A stretch of 64,000 nucleotides of DNA, from the NCBI GenBank assembly GCA_018296165.2, contig JACKQL020000011.1:496001-560000 (forward strand), written 5' to 3'. Source of the DNA: Termitomyces sp. T153 (Eukaryota > Basidiomycota > Agaricomycetes > Agaricales > Lyophyllaceae). The notes beneath the pieces were generated by a model that saw only the letters and a program-made list of their open reading frames with translations, was not told where the DNA came from and searched no databases. Made by a program: the position numbers and the translations under genes. Shown here piece by piece: positions 18,796 through 29,689 of this stretch (position 1 is the stretch's first letter; the number at the start of each line of letters is the position of its first letter).

Positions 18796-21102
18796 ATGGA
18801 GGCTGTACGTCGGATGGTGAAGTTCAGTATTCTAGTATCTTTGCTGCCGTTATCGTCACTGGTGGCTTATGCTCGTCTTCCCGATGGACGTCTACATGCC
18901 AATATGTTCCGGTTGCCCGGCGTTCCTCGCGTTCCTCTGGACAATCCAAGCGCGCCGGTTGTCAGTCGAAGTGGGATAGTACTCCCTCCATACAACACAG
19001 TCTACTACTTCGACCAGCTGATTGACCACAACAATCCGTCCATGGGTACTTTCAAGCAACGTTACTGGCACACATACGAGTTTTATGAGCCAGGTGCGCT
19101 GTGGTTGCTTCTCAGAAATCTTCGAGCCAATATGACTTCCACTCGTCCGAGTAGGCGGACCCATAATCCTTATGACACCTGGAGAAAGCAATGCTGACGG
19201 TAAAGCATTACTATTCCATTACGGGTTACAGCTGCTGAAGCGACGGTACAGGGTACTACGGATACTTGACTAACCGGACTATTAATGGCCTTATTGCCCA
19301 GCAACAGAATGCAAGCACTGTTGTACTTGAGCACAGGTTCTACGGCCTCAGCAACCCAAAACCAGACTTAAGCGTGGAGAGTTTGAGACTCCATACCATT
19401 CAACAGGCGGTTGATGACCTAGTCTACTTCACCAAAACTGTGAAACTCCCCATGCCAAGAGGCGACCAAGTCACTCCGGACAAATCTCCCTGGATCCTTA
19501 TTGGCGGAAGTTATTCTGGTGCTCTCACAAGCTGGACGATGGTCAGGTAGGTCGCTTCATCGACAGGTTCTTTGTACTTGCCTTACATATTGAGTTAAAA
19601 GCCGACCGGGGATCTTCTGGGCTGGCTACGGATCCTCAGGCGTCGTAGAAGCTATTCTGTGAGTCTCATTTTCAAGCAAAATACTCCAACTCCCTGTTTC
19701 AACTCCTGAAACAGTGACTTTTGGGAATACTTCGAGCCCATCCGTTTGCATATGCCCGCCAACTGTTCAGCTGACGTGCAGGCCGTGATCGCTCATGTCG
19801 ATGAAACATTCACTTGCAAAAATGCCACTGCGATCCAAGCACTTAAGGAAACATTTGGTCTCGGCAACATGGCCCATCTTGATGACGTTGCTGGTGCTCG
19901 TATGTTGTTGACCTTGTTCTCGCCATCCAGTAATGACCTATACGCGCTGCAGTCCGCAACAACTTGTGGGATTGGCAATCTCTTCAACCTTCAACTGGTC
20001 CTGGAGGGTTATTCTACCAGTTTTGTGACGCACTTGAAGTTAAAGATGGCGTCAACGCACCTGCTACCGGTTGGGGATTAGACCATGCTCTCGCCGCTTG
20101 GGGTTTCTACTTCAAGAATACTTACTATGCTCATCGTGCGTCATCTTCGTTTCTTCTTCTAAATCAATCTCGCGAGCTTCGGATAAGTCTGTAATGACTT
20201 GGACCCGGAGTGAGTTCAGTTGTGCCGTGATACTATATATAGGATTACATTATTGCCTCGATTAGAACCTGCTTGGGTACCTATGACCCGAATCAGCCAT
20301 ACTGGACCGATATCAGCATTGATAATGCATTACGCTCGTGGTCATGGATCGTGTACGTAGATTCAACGTCGTTGTCGACTGGGCTGATCTTGTTTTTAGG
20401 TGCAATGAAGTCGGTTACTTTCAGGTTTATCTGGACATTGATCTTTTGAACTAGTGCTAATGGCCACTTCCTGCCCAACAGGAAGGTGCTCCAAAGGGTC
20501 ACCCCTCTTTGGTTACACGCCTGGTTCAACCCTCATACGACTTGGTAAGATTCGTACATGTTCGAGACTTGTTTGGTTCACTCTTTGTTTCACTGGCAGC
20601 GTCAATGTCAGTTAATGTTCCCTAAAGCTTTCCCTGAGCCGCCCAAGACCGCGATCAACAAGACGAACGAGGTTTACAAAGGCTGGGATGTCAAGTTGGA
20701 CCGCCTCTTCTTTGCTAACGGTCGACGTTAGTAAAAGACTTCTTGATTGGTTTCTATGTTCATTGATATATTCCTATAGGTGACCCTTGGAAGGATGCCA
20801 CAGTTTCTGCCGCTCGGCTCCAGCATATTGTTCAGACGACACCTAATCAACCCATATATCTCAGTGACGGCTTCCATTGCTCTGATCTCAAGACCTTGGA
20901 TGGTCAGGCCAACCCGACTATTTACGACGTACAAGTTGCTGCTTTGAAGTACTTTAAGACTTGGTTGGCACAATGGAAACCGAGTAACACACCACACACA
21001 CCAAGCAACGTAAAAGTTGGTCCGGCTGTCGCTGAGAAGGTGGCAACAGTTTACAATGGTGTCTCCAAACCTATCAACGCATTTTCCAAGAGCGTGGGTT
21101 AG
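18796..21102 (+). CDS. Secreted serine carboxypeptidase of family S28 (Pro-X carboxypeptidase-like)
   Basis: Exons: 18796-19093, 19155-19199, 19252-19546, 19602-19658, 19715-19899, 19953-20135, probably 20177-20190, 20243-20352, 20400-20424, 20482-20544, 20600-20726, 20780-21102, giving 574 residues. The N-terminus (MEAVRRMVKFS, then a Leu/Val-rich stretch to VAYA) is a signal peptide. The nucleophile Ser is in GGSYSG (residue about 201), the catalytic Asp in NGRRDPW and the His in DGFHCSD, all in family order. The length is normal for fungal S28 enzymes, which cleave after proline and act extracellularly, often at acid pH. The 14-bp exon at 20177-20190 is needed to keep frame and is the least certain part. 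The gene converges on the nucleoside hydrolase gene, 308 bp apart. Confidence 0.93.
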
Positions 21103-21410
21103 AGTAGAAGTATACCCTCTTCTGCCTTATAAAGATATATGTACGGTTCACTATGGCGCTGTCACTAAGTACATGTCGGGCGAACACGCTGTACACACTG
21201 ATCAAAATAGTCTCCACGTTAATCTCAGTAATACACGCTGTTCTTTCGTCCATGTAGTGGTTAATCCTTGGATTGTGCGAACAGCAAGTGGGAGTCAGGC
21301 TCAGAGCTGAGCATTGAGAGGTGAAACACTATCGGAGATTGCAACACAAGTAAGTAAAAGGTCAAAGAAACCATCCACCTACGAGACAAATAGCTCAATC
21401 CTGAACTCTG

Positions 21411-22599
21411 TCAATAATTTGTGAAACGCACGTCAACTGAGCGAGCTACCAAACAATTCTTTCCACCAGCGCCCCATGTATCATCGCACTTCTGATAATC
21501 CCAGATATCCACGACAGTTTCACCCCGAGTGTAAGCTCCCGCAAGCTCAACATCAACGCGTTTGCGTATAGTTGTAAACAAATCTGGCTGGGATACATAC
21601 GCGATAGTCAAGGCATCATGAAGAGGGGGCCCATTGTTGAAACCAAAAGTAGATTTATAACTGTCGGCAAAGAACCCTATGAGGGTTGAAAGGGTATGGC
21701 GGAGGTTCGTCGTGGCTGGGGGAAGAGTCTCTGCCTCTGGTGTTCCTGGTGAAAGCAATTGCGTGTGGATAGCCTTGGTTACGATAGCTATATGTGAGAC
21801 ATTAATTGGAATCATCACAGTCCTGACCGGTGCGTCGAGAACAATCTGTAAGGCATGCGCTGGGGAGCAAACATCTTAGTGACGGTACACAGGTTTCGAG
21901 TCCTGGGATATGTGCTCACGATCACAGATGATGTTGAATTCCGCAACAGCGGAGCGGTTGCCCATCCCGACACCACCTCCCATGAACACAAATTCTTCTA
22001 CGGCAGGAAGCAGGTCCGGATACGCCGCAACGAAGATTGCGATGTTCGTCATTGGCCCACACGAAACTACCGTGACTTTCTTCCCCGCGCCTTTATTCCA
22101 TACCTGCTTGATAGACTTTGCCATCCCCTCCAGAGCACTAACGGGTTCCCCATCGTCGTCAGTTGCGTAGCATGAACGAAGTCGCGGGTCGTCTGGGGCG
22201 GGGAGGCCTTCCACGCCGCCTAGACCATCAGGACCATGTATCTCGGGATCATGTCTGTTGGCGACGATCAGCGGTTTGTCCGCGCCGCGGTACACTTTGA
22301 TTCCGGGCTTGGAGCCGAATGCAAGGAGACAGCGGGCTGCGTTGATTGCGGTGTAGTAGCTGGGTGCGTTGCCATGAACCTATAAATCTAAATAAATTGG
22401 AAGGAAGATAATAAACTGCTTTTTATTACTGTAGAAATACCAAGAAGTTGAATATTCTGACAGTGTAGAGCCAAAAGGATAGCCGTCGCGTCATCGTGTC
22501 CCTTTGCATAGTGTGTCAGTTTTCTCCATGGTGATATCTGAAATGTAGGAGGCTGAGGCTGACTGGGTCGACATCCAACCAAAGGTATTTAGGAGTCAT
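21411..22599 (-). CDS. Inosine/uridine-preferring nucleoside hydrolase family protein
   Basis: Exons: 22599-22564, 22501-22430, 22379-21920, 21859-21411, giving 338 residues. The N-terminal Asp cluster that binds calcium and ribose, DVDPGHDD, is assembled across the first intron, which strongly supports that splice. Further family landmarks are VHGNAP, a VSCGPMTNIA segment, FMGGGV, AEFNIICDP (across the third intron) and a C-terminal HDALTIAY with the metal-binding His/Asp. The enzyme hydrolyses the N-glycosidic bond of ribonucleosides in nucleoside salvage; substrate preference cannot be read from this. No signal peptide, so likely cytosolic. The length is usual for the family. Confidence 0.93.
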
Positions 22600-22675
22600 T
22601 GATAATGGTGAAGGGAGTGGTCCCATTGCGACCATTACATATATATCTTCCTAGAGCTGGCCGAAAAGTGACTCA

Positions 22676-22870
22676 TATATCAAATTACAACGTGATATTC
22701 AAAATACAAATGACATTGATGCAATACGATCATGCATACCCTGGTGTAGAGAACGACATGTATGCGTGGGTTGTTTGAAATGGGAAGAATGTGATGGCTC
22801 GGAGCTCTGGACTCTGGATTTGTTGCCTCGTGTAGCGGATTGTTGGGGAGTCTGGATCATTGGCTAAGAA
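22676..22870 (-). pseudogene. Decayed fragment of the RRN3 3' coding region (copy A)
   Basis: Read on the - strand, the segment near 22745-22840 gives SPELRAITFFPF, which parallels the NPELNTFFPF stretch of the RRN3 gene at about 30450-30510, and the DNA around GGGAAGAATGTG and TCTGGATTTGTTGCCTCGT is shared. The left part (22676-22765) also matches 24369-24460. No open gene structure remains. It lies just upstream of the tetraspan gene. Confidence 0.65.
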
Positions 22871-22965
22871 AAATCCGCTGCTGGTCGAACATGACGTCAT
22901 TGTATTTTCCTGCAGATATAATCCCGACTCGAACATCAACCTCTTCAAAATCAACTTCATCCGGA

Positions 22966-23518
22966 ATGGAATCCAACACATTCCAGGCGGCCGGAACATG
23001 TCTGACGTTGGTTTTATTAGTCTGCCTGCCGTTCGTATCAATCGTCATCTCTCTCTTCCTCCTACCGCCTTCCTTACAAGCATATTCTGCCTTGCTCTTC
23101 ACCTGCGTTCTATCAGCTTTACTTGGCGTTCTATCATCGCCAAATCTTCGTGTCTCATTATTCATATTCTGGGTGGTCCTCACCCTCAACATTTTATGGG
23201 CATGTTATGGTATGTCACTGGCTTGCTTCATTTTCTTTTTCTGAGCGTATGCTTGTTGTAGTATCTGGGGCAGACCTAATATTCAAAGTCATCGGAAGCT
23301 TTTGTCTAGCACGCTTTGCCCTTAAAATCCTTCTCGCACTGGGAATATCCGCCCGACACCAGCTTGGATTGCCAATCGAGGAATATCCTACAAAACTATT
23401 CCTTCCTGATTTCGACGTCCTTCTGAGTCCCATATTTTTTCATCAAAGTGATGATGACGAAGCTTCAGCAGCACATGTCGAGCATCCCTCGAGTAAGCCC
23501 CCCCCGTATCATATGTAA
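22966..23518 (+). CDS. Small four-helix membrane protein ending in a PPPY motif, function unknown
   Basis: Exons 22966-23209 and 23262-23518 with a 52-bp GT-AG intron; 166 residues. Four hydrophobic helices lie at about residues 12-33, 37-56, 63-82 and 86-108, followed by a soluble tail of about 58 residues with an acidic patch (SDDDEAS). The protein ends SSKPPPYHM; PPxY is the binding motif for WW domains, as in Rsp5/Nedd4 ubiquitin ligases, so a sorting adaptor or ubiquitin-regulated membrane protein is plausible. I do not recognise the family. The ATG chosen is the last one before helix 1. Confidence 0.7.
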
Positions 23519-23714
23519 TTTCACCGTTAGAATAGTCGGTCAATGCATATATGATTGCTGAACTGCCAGTGTCGCAAGTCTTTTCTCAAACTCTCTTTGT
23601 TTTTCTTCTTGACAGTCATCGGCATCTCAAGTCCCCTGTCCAGGCTTCGCAATCGCAACGGCAACAACGGCAATCACCGGCGCGATTCCTCTGCTTGAGA
23701 AGGGTCGCCAACCT

Positions 23715-24660
23715 TAAATCCATCCTTAGCTCAATCAAATACCCTGTGCATTCAATTATACAAGACCTTTACTGTCAATTGTTGATACTTCCTTCACTCA
23801 CATTGTAGTCTAATTGACAATCATTGTGTTGGGTTCAAATATTCTGGCATCATACATAGAATTGTAATTATCCTTTCGTAATAATCATCCAGTATGAGGG
23901 TCTATCTTCATTCCGTCGAGCTCCTCAATACAACTTTACAGTTATTACCTAGTGTCTCGCCGGTAGCATTCGGTGTGGTGTTGTTTCCAACTCCAACGCT
24001 AAACTGCTGGTCAATTGAACTATGTCTATATCAACTTATCGAGAGTGTCACCCCTGCCATCGACAGAGGCACATTTCTGGTATCGTTATGAAAAGTGGTT
24101 GATATGTCAAATCATGTGAAAGCGGCATGATGATTTTCTGAGCCCTCTTCGGTTGAACAAACGTTATCTCCTATGCTATGTAGAGCGAGCGCGCATGATG
24201 GATCATTTTGCACACAAAACAAATGACCTTGATAAGTACTGTATACAGGAATACTGAATACTAGTTTGCAAGAATATATGAACGATACATTAAGTACAAT
24301 AGGAGGTGTAGGCACGACAACAATAGGATAACAATTTCGCACAATGACCATATGATGGATGCCAACCAAATTACAACGTGATACAAATCATGCCTCTTGC
24401 TGATAACATTCACACAGTACTGATAGTGCATATGCTGACGTAGAGAACGACATGTCAGACATGACGATATGATAACTATTCCACCTACACGGCCACAATC
24501 CGAATACTACATACCCCGCTATCTGGACCGGTGCAACCATTGGCTGGCGTAGATATTCATTGCTCCCAATGAATTCCCATGACCAAAGTCATCTGTACAA
24601 CCCGACTTTGACCGTGATATGTATGAGTAATCCACGTGTCCACCCCAATCCTTCCGCTCG
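23715..24660 (+). repeat. Diverged direct duplication of the RRN3 3' end and flank (copy B)
   Basis: Multiple blocks match 29690-30340 in the same order and orientation: CCTTAGCTCAATCAAATACC (23729) with 29700; the TAGTGTCTCGC/TAGTGCCTTGC block (23950 with 29909); CTGGTCAATTGAACTA (24007) with 29940; TATCGAGAGTGTCA (24037) with 29979; GCAAGAATATATGAACGATAC (24268) with 30096; GCAACCATTGGCTGGCGTA (24531) with 30219; and ACCCGACTTTGACCGTG (24600) with 30292. An extra ~125-bp block (about 24345-24470) is absent from the RRN3 copy but partly present in copy A. The last part corresponds to the final RRN3 codons, now non-coding. Confidence 0.85.
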
Positions 24661-25198
24661 CGTCTCCTTTCCTCTTCATTTGTGGTTGTCAATCATGACA
24701 AAAAGAGACAAGTATGAGTGCTAATGATGCTTCAACAGCCGAGAGCGAGGCATGTTGTTCTGATGGGGTCGGGGTCCAGTGCCGTGTAAGGATGTTATTT
24801 ACAAACGCCTTGGAAAACAGCAACTGCCGAGCCCTCAAACTTCCCAACGGAGACATATCAAAGTTTGATCGGTTCGTTTGGAAACGTCTGACTGCATTTC
24901 CCTCCGTCTATGTTTAAAGCTCAGCGCTCAGCTGTCATTTACTGCCGTTGAATCGTGATCTCACTTGGATATCGTCGCCTCAGCCTCTGCAACCTGTTCT
25001 CGCGCAAATCTGGCAATCGAATCGACTTGCGTGACGATCGTATATATCATCTGTTCTTATACTTCCGGCGGCGGCACTACACAAGGTAAGCATGACAACT
25101 CTCAAGATAAATTCTTGATAAGTACTCAAAATTTTGAAACACCACCACAGATGATGATCAGATCTATCTGCTTCATGTATCACCGGTCACCGGTCAAG
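24661..25198. other. Intergenic region, no gene recognised
   Basis: Only short frames without support on either strand. The right end runs into the promoter of the secreted-protein gene. Confidence 0.6.
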
Positions 25199-25206
25199 TA
25201 TATAAA
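25199..25206 (+). promoter_or_regulatory. TATA box candidate for the secreted toxin-domain-like protein
   Basis: TATATAAA lies about 90 bp upstream of a GTGAGT donor at 25290. That donor pairs with a TTTCCAG acceptor at 25343-25349 that directly abuts the ATG, implying a 60-bp 5' UTR intron. Confidence 0.55.
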
Positions 25207-25349
25207 GGCATACTATCCCATCTGAGGTCTCAGCTAGCTGGTCTACCCATACGAGCCGGACTCGTATCAACTCTCCTAAATTGCATTCTGTGAGTCTGCA
25301 TAAAAGCATGTTATGTAGTTAATTTACCACCTCTAATCGCTCTTTCCAG

Positions 25350-26272
25350 ATGTCAAGACTTATCATGCGAATCTTGTCACTCTTTCTTGTGGTGTACGTT
25401 GCGCTGAGCGCAGTGGCAGCTCCTCTTCCCGTTGTAAAGACAAGAGATACTACAAGCCAACATCACTGTCCATCCAACGATTGTTCTGCCCCCTTTCCAA
25501 ACCATCTTTCCTCGCCACGCTTGCCATTACATACCAATGGATTTGCTCCTGGTGTCCTGTTACCTCTGCCTCAAGCAAGTCGTCGTGACATTCTCACAGC
25601 ACATTTAAAGGATCTTGCACGCCGTGCCAAGGTTCAAACGCATGCAGCTGCTGCAGGTCACTCCACAGGCCCACATATTACACCTAGTCACTCCAGTGCT
25701 CCTAATGTCGAACAAATGAAAGGGCATTTAAAGGTCGAGCCAGACAAGTCTTTCTTTTATTCCGGCAAAGGAGGATTTGCAAAAGCGGCACGTACTCGTG
25801 CCAAAGGCATGGGCAGGACTATTCTTCGTGATGCGTGGTGGGATCATCAGAAGAACATTCAATCTACAAGTTGGCAAGACGAGCAAGTGAAGAATCTTTC
25901 GCCTGATGAGGCAGACAAATTCTTTGATAACGCGTCAAAAGCATATGCAGAAATGTCATCTGGCACGGTTTATGTCCTCTTGCCTCCTGATATGGTCGAA
26001 CCGAAGAAATTTCACCCTACGTCAGTTTGGGCACGCATTGAGTGGCCGGCTCTTCTGAGCAATCCGAATGTGAAGAAGGTAATTATGGTCAATCCGAACG
26101 ACACATTAGAGAAAGTGTTATATGACAAATCTTCAACTGCCCATAGTACGTCGCTTGCTTTGTGAATTAGGATTAGAAATGTGCACTAACCATTTAACTC
26201 GACGGTGGAAAAGGTACAGTGCCAGCGACGTCTGGAACTTCGAAGACGTCGCCGGGAAAGAGTACTCATTAG
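25350..26272 (+). CDS. Secreted protein with a C-terminal domain resembling a fungal effector / bacterial polymorphic-toxin family
   Basis: Exons 25350-26145 and 26214-26272; 284 residues. The N-terminal MRILSLFLVVYVALSAVA is a clear signal peptide. A Cys-poor, His/Pro/Ser-rich middle (residues about 25-125) is followed by a conserved-looking domain: SFFYSG, a GMGRTIL segment, FFDNASKAYAEMSSGTVYV, then SVWARIEWPAL and NVKKVIMVNP. This order (F[WY]SG, an A-rich helix ending in GG-like T[IL], ASG-V-V, VW--E-PAL--N--V--I--V-P) is one I associate from memory with uncharacterised fungal secreted proteins and with toxin modules at the ends of bacterial polymorphic toxins. Function and activity are not established. 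A Ser/Thr/Lys-rich tail follows the intron. Confidence 0.75.
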
Positions 26273-26801
26273 TGGGAGATGATCGATGGGACTTCCGTAT
26301 GAAGTAAAAAAAGATTCTTTGTGTAGTCACATAACAACTACTTCATTCATTTAAGTTTTATGTCAGGCGCCTACTCAGCCGTACTTACGTGTGTCGTTCC
26401 AAGCTTAGAGTATTTCGGTGTTTCATCCGATTTAAGAGCCCACTGTAAGATCAATTCAACCTCGATCTCTATCAGCTAGACTCAAAGAAGAGAAGTCAGC
26501 ATCAAATATGGCGTGATTTAACGTGTTTATGATTGCACAATCCATTCCCGCTACCTTACTTATTCTGTAGTGTGTTTTGTATCCTTTCGAATTTTTACAC
26601 TATGGCGAACGCGCGTTTCTCACCATCATATATATACTGATCGAAGTAGTATTGAAAAAAATGCACATGTCTAATCAGACTTGGTGACACTATGCTAATG
26701 ATAAGGGGATCATATATGGCGCAAAAGGTAGTAGAAATTCGAGAATTGCGAAGCCTGGAAAGCTCATCTGTTTTTATGCGAAACTCCCAATTACTATGCA
26801 A
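26273..26801. other. Intergenic region, no gene recognised
   Basis: AT-rich, with only short frames. It holds the two facing 3' ends of the secreted-protein and ankyrin genes. Confidence 0.6.
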
Positions 26802-27642
26802 TTATTTGCACTTCCTTCCCTCTAATACATCCACGATCTCTGAGTGATGTTGTTCCTGAGCGAGCTCGAGCGCAGTCTTCCCTGCAGTATTCTGCAAAGT
26901 TGGATCTGCACCTTTCTCTAGGAGAAGCTGCACCGAAACAAGCTGACTCTCCGCCGCCGCCTCATGCAGCGCCGTCCCCAGCCCTTGTTCGGGGTTCAAC
27001 TCAAGATAATCAGGTCTCGGAATCTCATTAATATCGGCGCCTTTTTCCAGCAGCAGTTCAATCATTTTAGTATAGCCGTGGCAGGCGGCAATCTTGAGCG
27101 CATTAGTATTGTTGATGTGTGCGCCTGCAGCAATGAGTGCCTCGGCGTGTTCCATGGAGTCCTTCGAAACAGAGAGTTCAAGGGGAGTGCGTGATTCCCC
27201 AATCAAGTTTAAATTAGGGTCTGCACCATGTGAAAGGGCCCATTTGAGAACGGGAGATGGTGAGAGAACGGACATAATGAGAAGGTCGCCAATGTGTCCG
27301 AAGTTCGTATTGATGTCCCAGCCGGAGTCAAGAAAAGCTTGAAGGATCTCGAGGCGATTGGATTCACAGGCGGCAATGACGGCGTCTTTTGAAACGGAGG
27401 CGCCACGCGAGAGGAGAAAACAGACGCTGGAAACAGTACCGCACTTGCAGGCAAATGCAAGCAAGGCATCTAGGTCTGGCGGAGTGGAAAAGACCTCAGA
27501 CCACTCGTCGAGGAGGAGGGCCGTACGATCGAGGTCACCATCGCTAATGGCCTTGCCGATTTCATCGGCCAATTGTACTTCTACAAAGGACGCAATCAGA
27601 ACGAGTAGGGCACGATGAAAATGGCTGACCTGTCCTAGTCAT
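26802..27642 (-). CDS. Ankyrin-repeat protein
   Basis: Exons 27642-27630 and 27580-26802 with a 49-bp intron; the tiny first exon supplies the ATG (MTRT) and splices in phase. 263 residues. About six ankyrin-like units span nearly the whole chain; the clearest are ALKIAACHGYTKMIELLLEKGADIN and GTALHEAAAESQLVSVQLLLEKGADP, plus a final KTALELAQEQHHSEIVDVL. Small, stand-alone ankyrin proteins act as protein-interaction scaffolds; the partner cannot be read from sequence. No membrane segment or signal peptide. Its 5' end lies close to the MLH3 remnant on the opposite strand. Confidence 0.88.
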
Positions 27643-27829
27643 TGACGTAGATACATTCGTTGCCGTGGCATTGATGGGTCGGCCATGGGCACAATTTGGC
27701 CATGGTTACGGCTTGATCTGGATTTGGCTGCTTGCATCATAGATTCTGCCTTAACGCAAGTACATTTGAAATGTAAGGGATACTCGTGATTCAATTGCCA
27801 TTCTATCCACTCTCTTACACTATGCATTC

Positions 27830-29250
27830 GACGAAATTGGTGAGATCGACCTTCCTCGCTCTAGGAGTTCTTCGGTGGAGTAGAAGGGCGCAAGGTATAC
27901 AACTGACCAACATATGTAGACACTCGTCGCCCGCCTAGGAAGTTGGAGAACCAGGCAGTATATGTGCTCAATATGTCCGTACCCTCAAAGTATTTGGATA
28001 ATTGTATGGAACCTACGAAAGCTCACATCCAGTTTCAGGTGAGTAGCTATCTCTTACTATTCATTAGCTCCCGGAATTGACTATACACGCTGCAACAAAA
28101 AATGCCGCTCTGGCTCCTTTCTGTGCTGCTGTCACGACTTTCCTCACCAAGCTCGGTTTTCTTCCATCGGCCAATTGAGATCCCGATCTCGGAGTAACAA
28201 AGTTTTCCCTGCCCCAAGAAAACGAAGGAAGATAATATCAGAATAATGATCAGAATAATAGTTCTAGTTTTATCGGAGGCATTCGATTCTGGTGGATCTC
28301 TATCGATGGCTCCAATCCCCGGTACCCTCGTGTTCTATCAATGTAAGCTGGAGCGTTGTTAATTTCTCCGCAACTATTCTTGACCTTTTTCAGAACTCTA
28401 ATGACAAAGTCCACCAGATCGCTTGGATGGAACGTCGGACCGGTGAAAGATTCGTAGTCGATTCAAGAACTGGAAACCCTCATCCACAAGCAGAGCCACC
28501 ACTTGAAGAGGTCGACTCTGCAGTACCGAAAAACAGATATCCTCGAAGATCAATTCCCTGTTGTGCAGGTATCACCACAGGAACACAGAATAAGACGGAT
28601 CAAGAGAACTTCCGGAGTGGCTCAAAAGGCGTAGGTAAGCCCTTGACAGGATCAGTATTTGTAGTACGCATAGTCAAACACGAGAGCAGGCCAACCGAAC
28701 CTACGATTTGGGGAGGAATTTGGTACAAAAAGTTTCGTCAAAGCTCGAGATATCAGAATAACCTTGCACTGCGGTACATCAATTCTATGAATTTCGTTCT
28801 GATCTAGCCGGTACAGCCTGAGAAAAGCGTCACTACCGTTCTACAAAAGAAGACCTCCGAAGACCTCCGTCGAGCCGTCGTAATCAATCAAGGAGACACA
28901 AAATTTATTGTCTGTCTCACAGAAGATCACACCGAAGATGATGGTGCTGAAAATTTGTCGATGCCATCACCTCGTGAAAGGGGGCAAGTGCTCATTCTGA
29001 TTGACCAGCAAGCATCTAATGAGTGTATTCGAGTTGAACGGTTTTTAAGCGATCTCTGCTCTGGATTTCTGCGCGGGAATGGGGAACATGCCGATCTCGA
29101 TGTACAGACCAAGGCATTCTCGCTTCCTTTGCCCATGCTTCTCACTCTGCATGAAGCTCAGTGGTCAAGTGAGTCATCAGATCTCAGAGGCCAGAGAAGC
29201 CAAAGCATTCCAAAAGAGATCGGCGACAAAGTAACGTCTACTTAGTTCTG
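27830..29250 (+). pseudogene. Decayed C-terminal portion of a MutL-family mismatch-repair gene (MLH3-like)
   Basis: Pieces in + strand order recall the MLH3 C-terminal half: VYVLNMSVPSKYLDNCMEP (about 27958-28015) followed by a GTGAGT donor, FLTKLGFLP (about 28141), RTGERFVVDSRTGNPHPQ (about 28436-28490), and a dimerisation/endonuclease segment GQVLILIDQQASNECIRVERF (about 28984-29044). The conserved DQHA(X)2E(X)4E metal site is present except that His reads Gln. No ATPase half exists upstream, since only about 190 bp separate it from the ankyrin gene start, and stops interrupt the frame (for example near 28805). It is therefore most likely a truncated, dying copy; a functional MLH3 should exist elsewhere in the genome. 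Confidence 0.65.
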
Positions 29251-29689
29251 AACATAAAACACTTCATGGAATCACTAACATTACTGCATCAGTATTACGT
29301 AGCGTTGGTACATAGCACTTTGCGATGAAAGGCAATACAAGTAATAGTCACCATATTCCGGACCTCAACTCATTGGTTAGGTGCTAAAATAAATTTATTT
29401 TGTTGCAACTGGGCTTTTGAGATTGGAGCAAAATTGTAATCTCGGTGACAACATTTGATAGCATTGTATTCAATGTCCAATCATTAGCACCTTATTGTTA
29501 TATATGGCACCATCTATGCATAACAAGGTTACAATAGCAGTTATGATTGAACTTCATCAGACAATATGACCAATCAAACAAGGGCAACCTCAAAGGGGTC
29601 CAACGTTATGAAAGGGGCTGTAACTGCCGTCGAACTTTCCACCCGGTTGCCAAGTCGCGTCCCATACCCTCCATCACTAGCATGCCCTT

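Noticed and set aside
28292..28807. 171-residue frame as an independent gene
   Set aside because: Its middle reads as part of the MLH3-like remnant and its ends run into non-homologous sequence.
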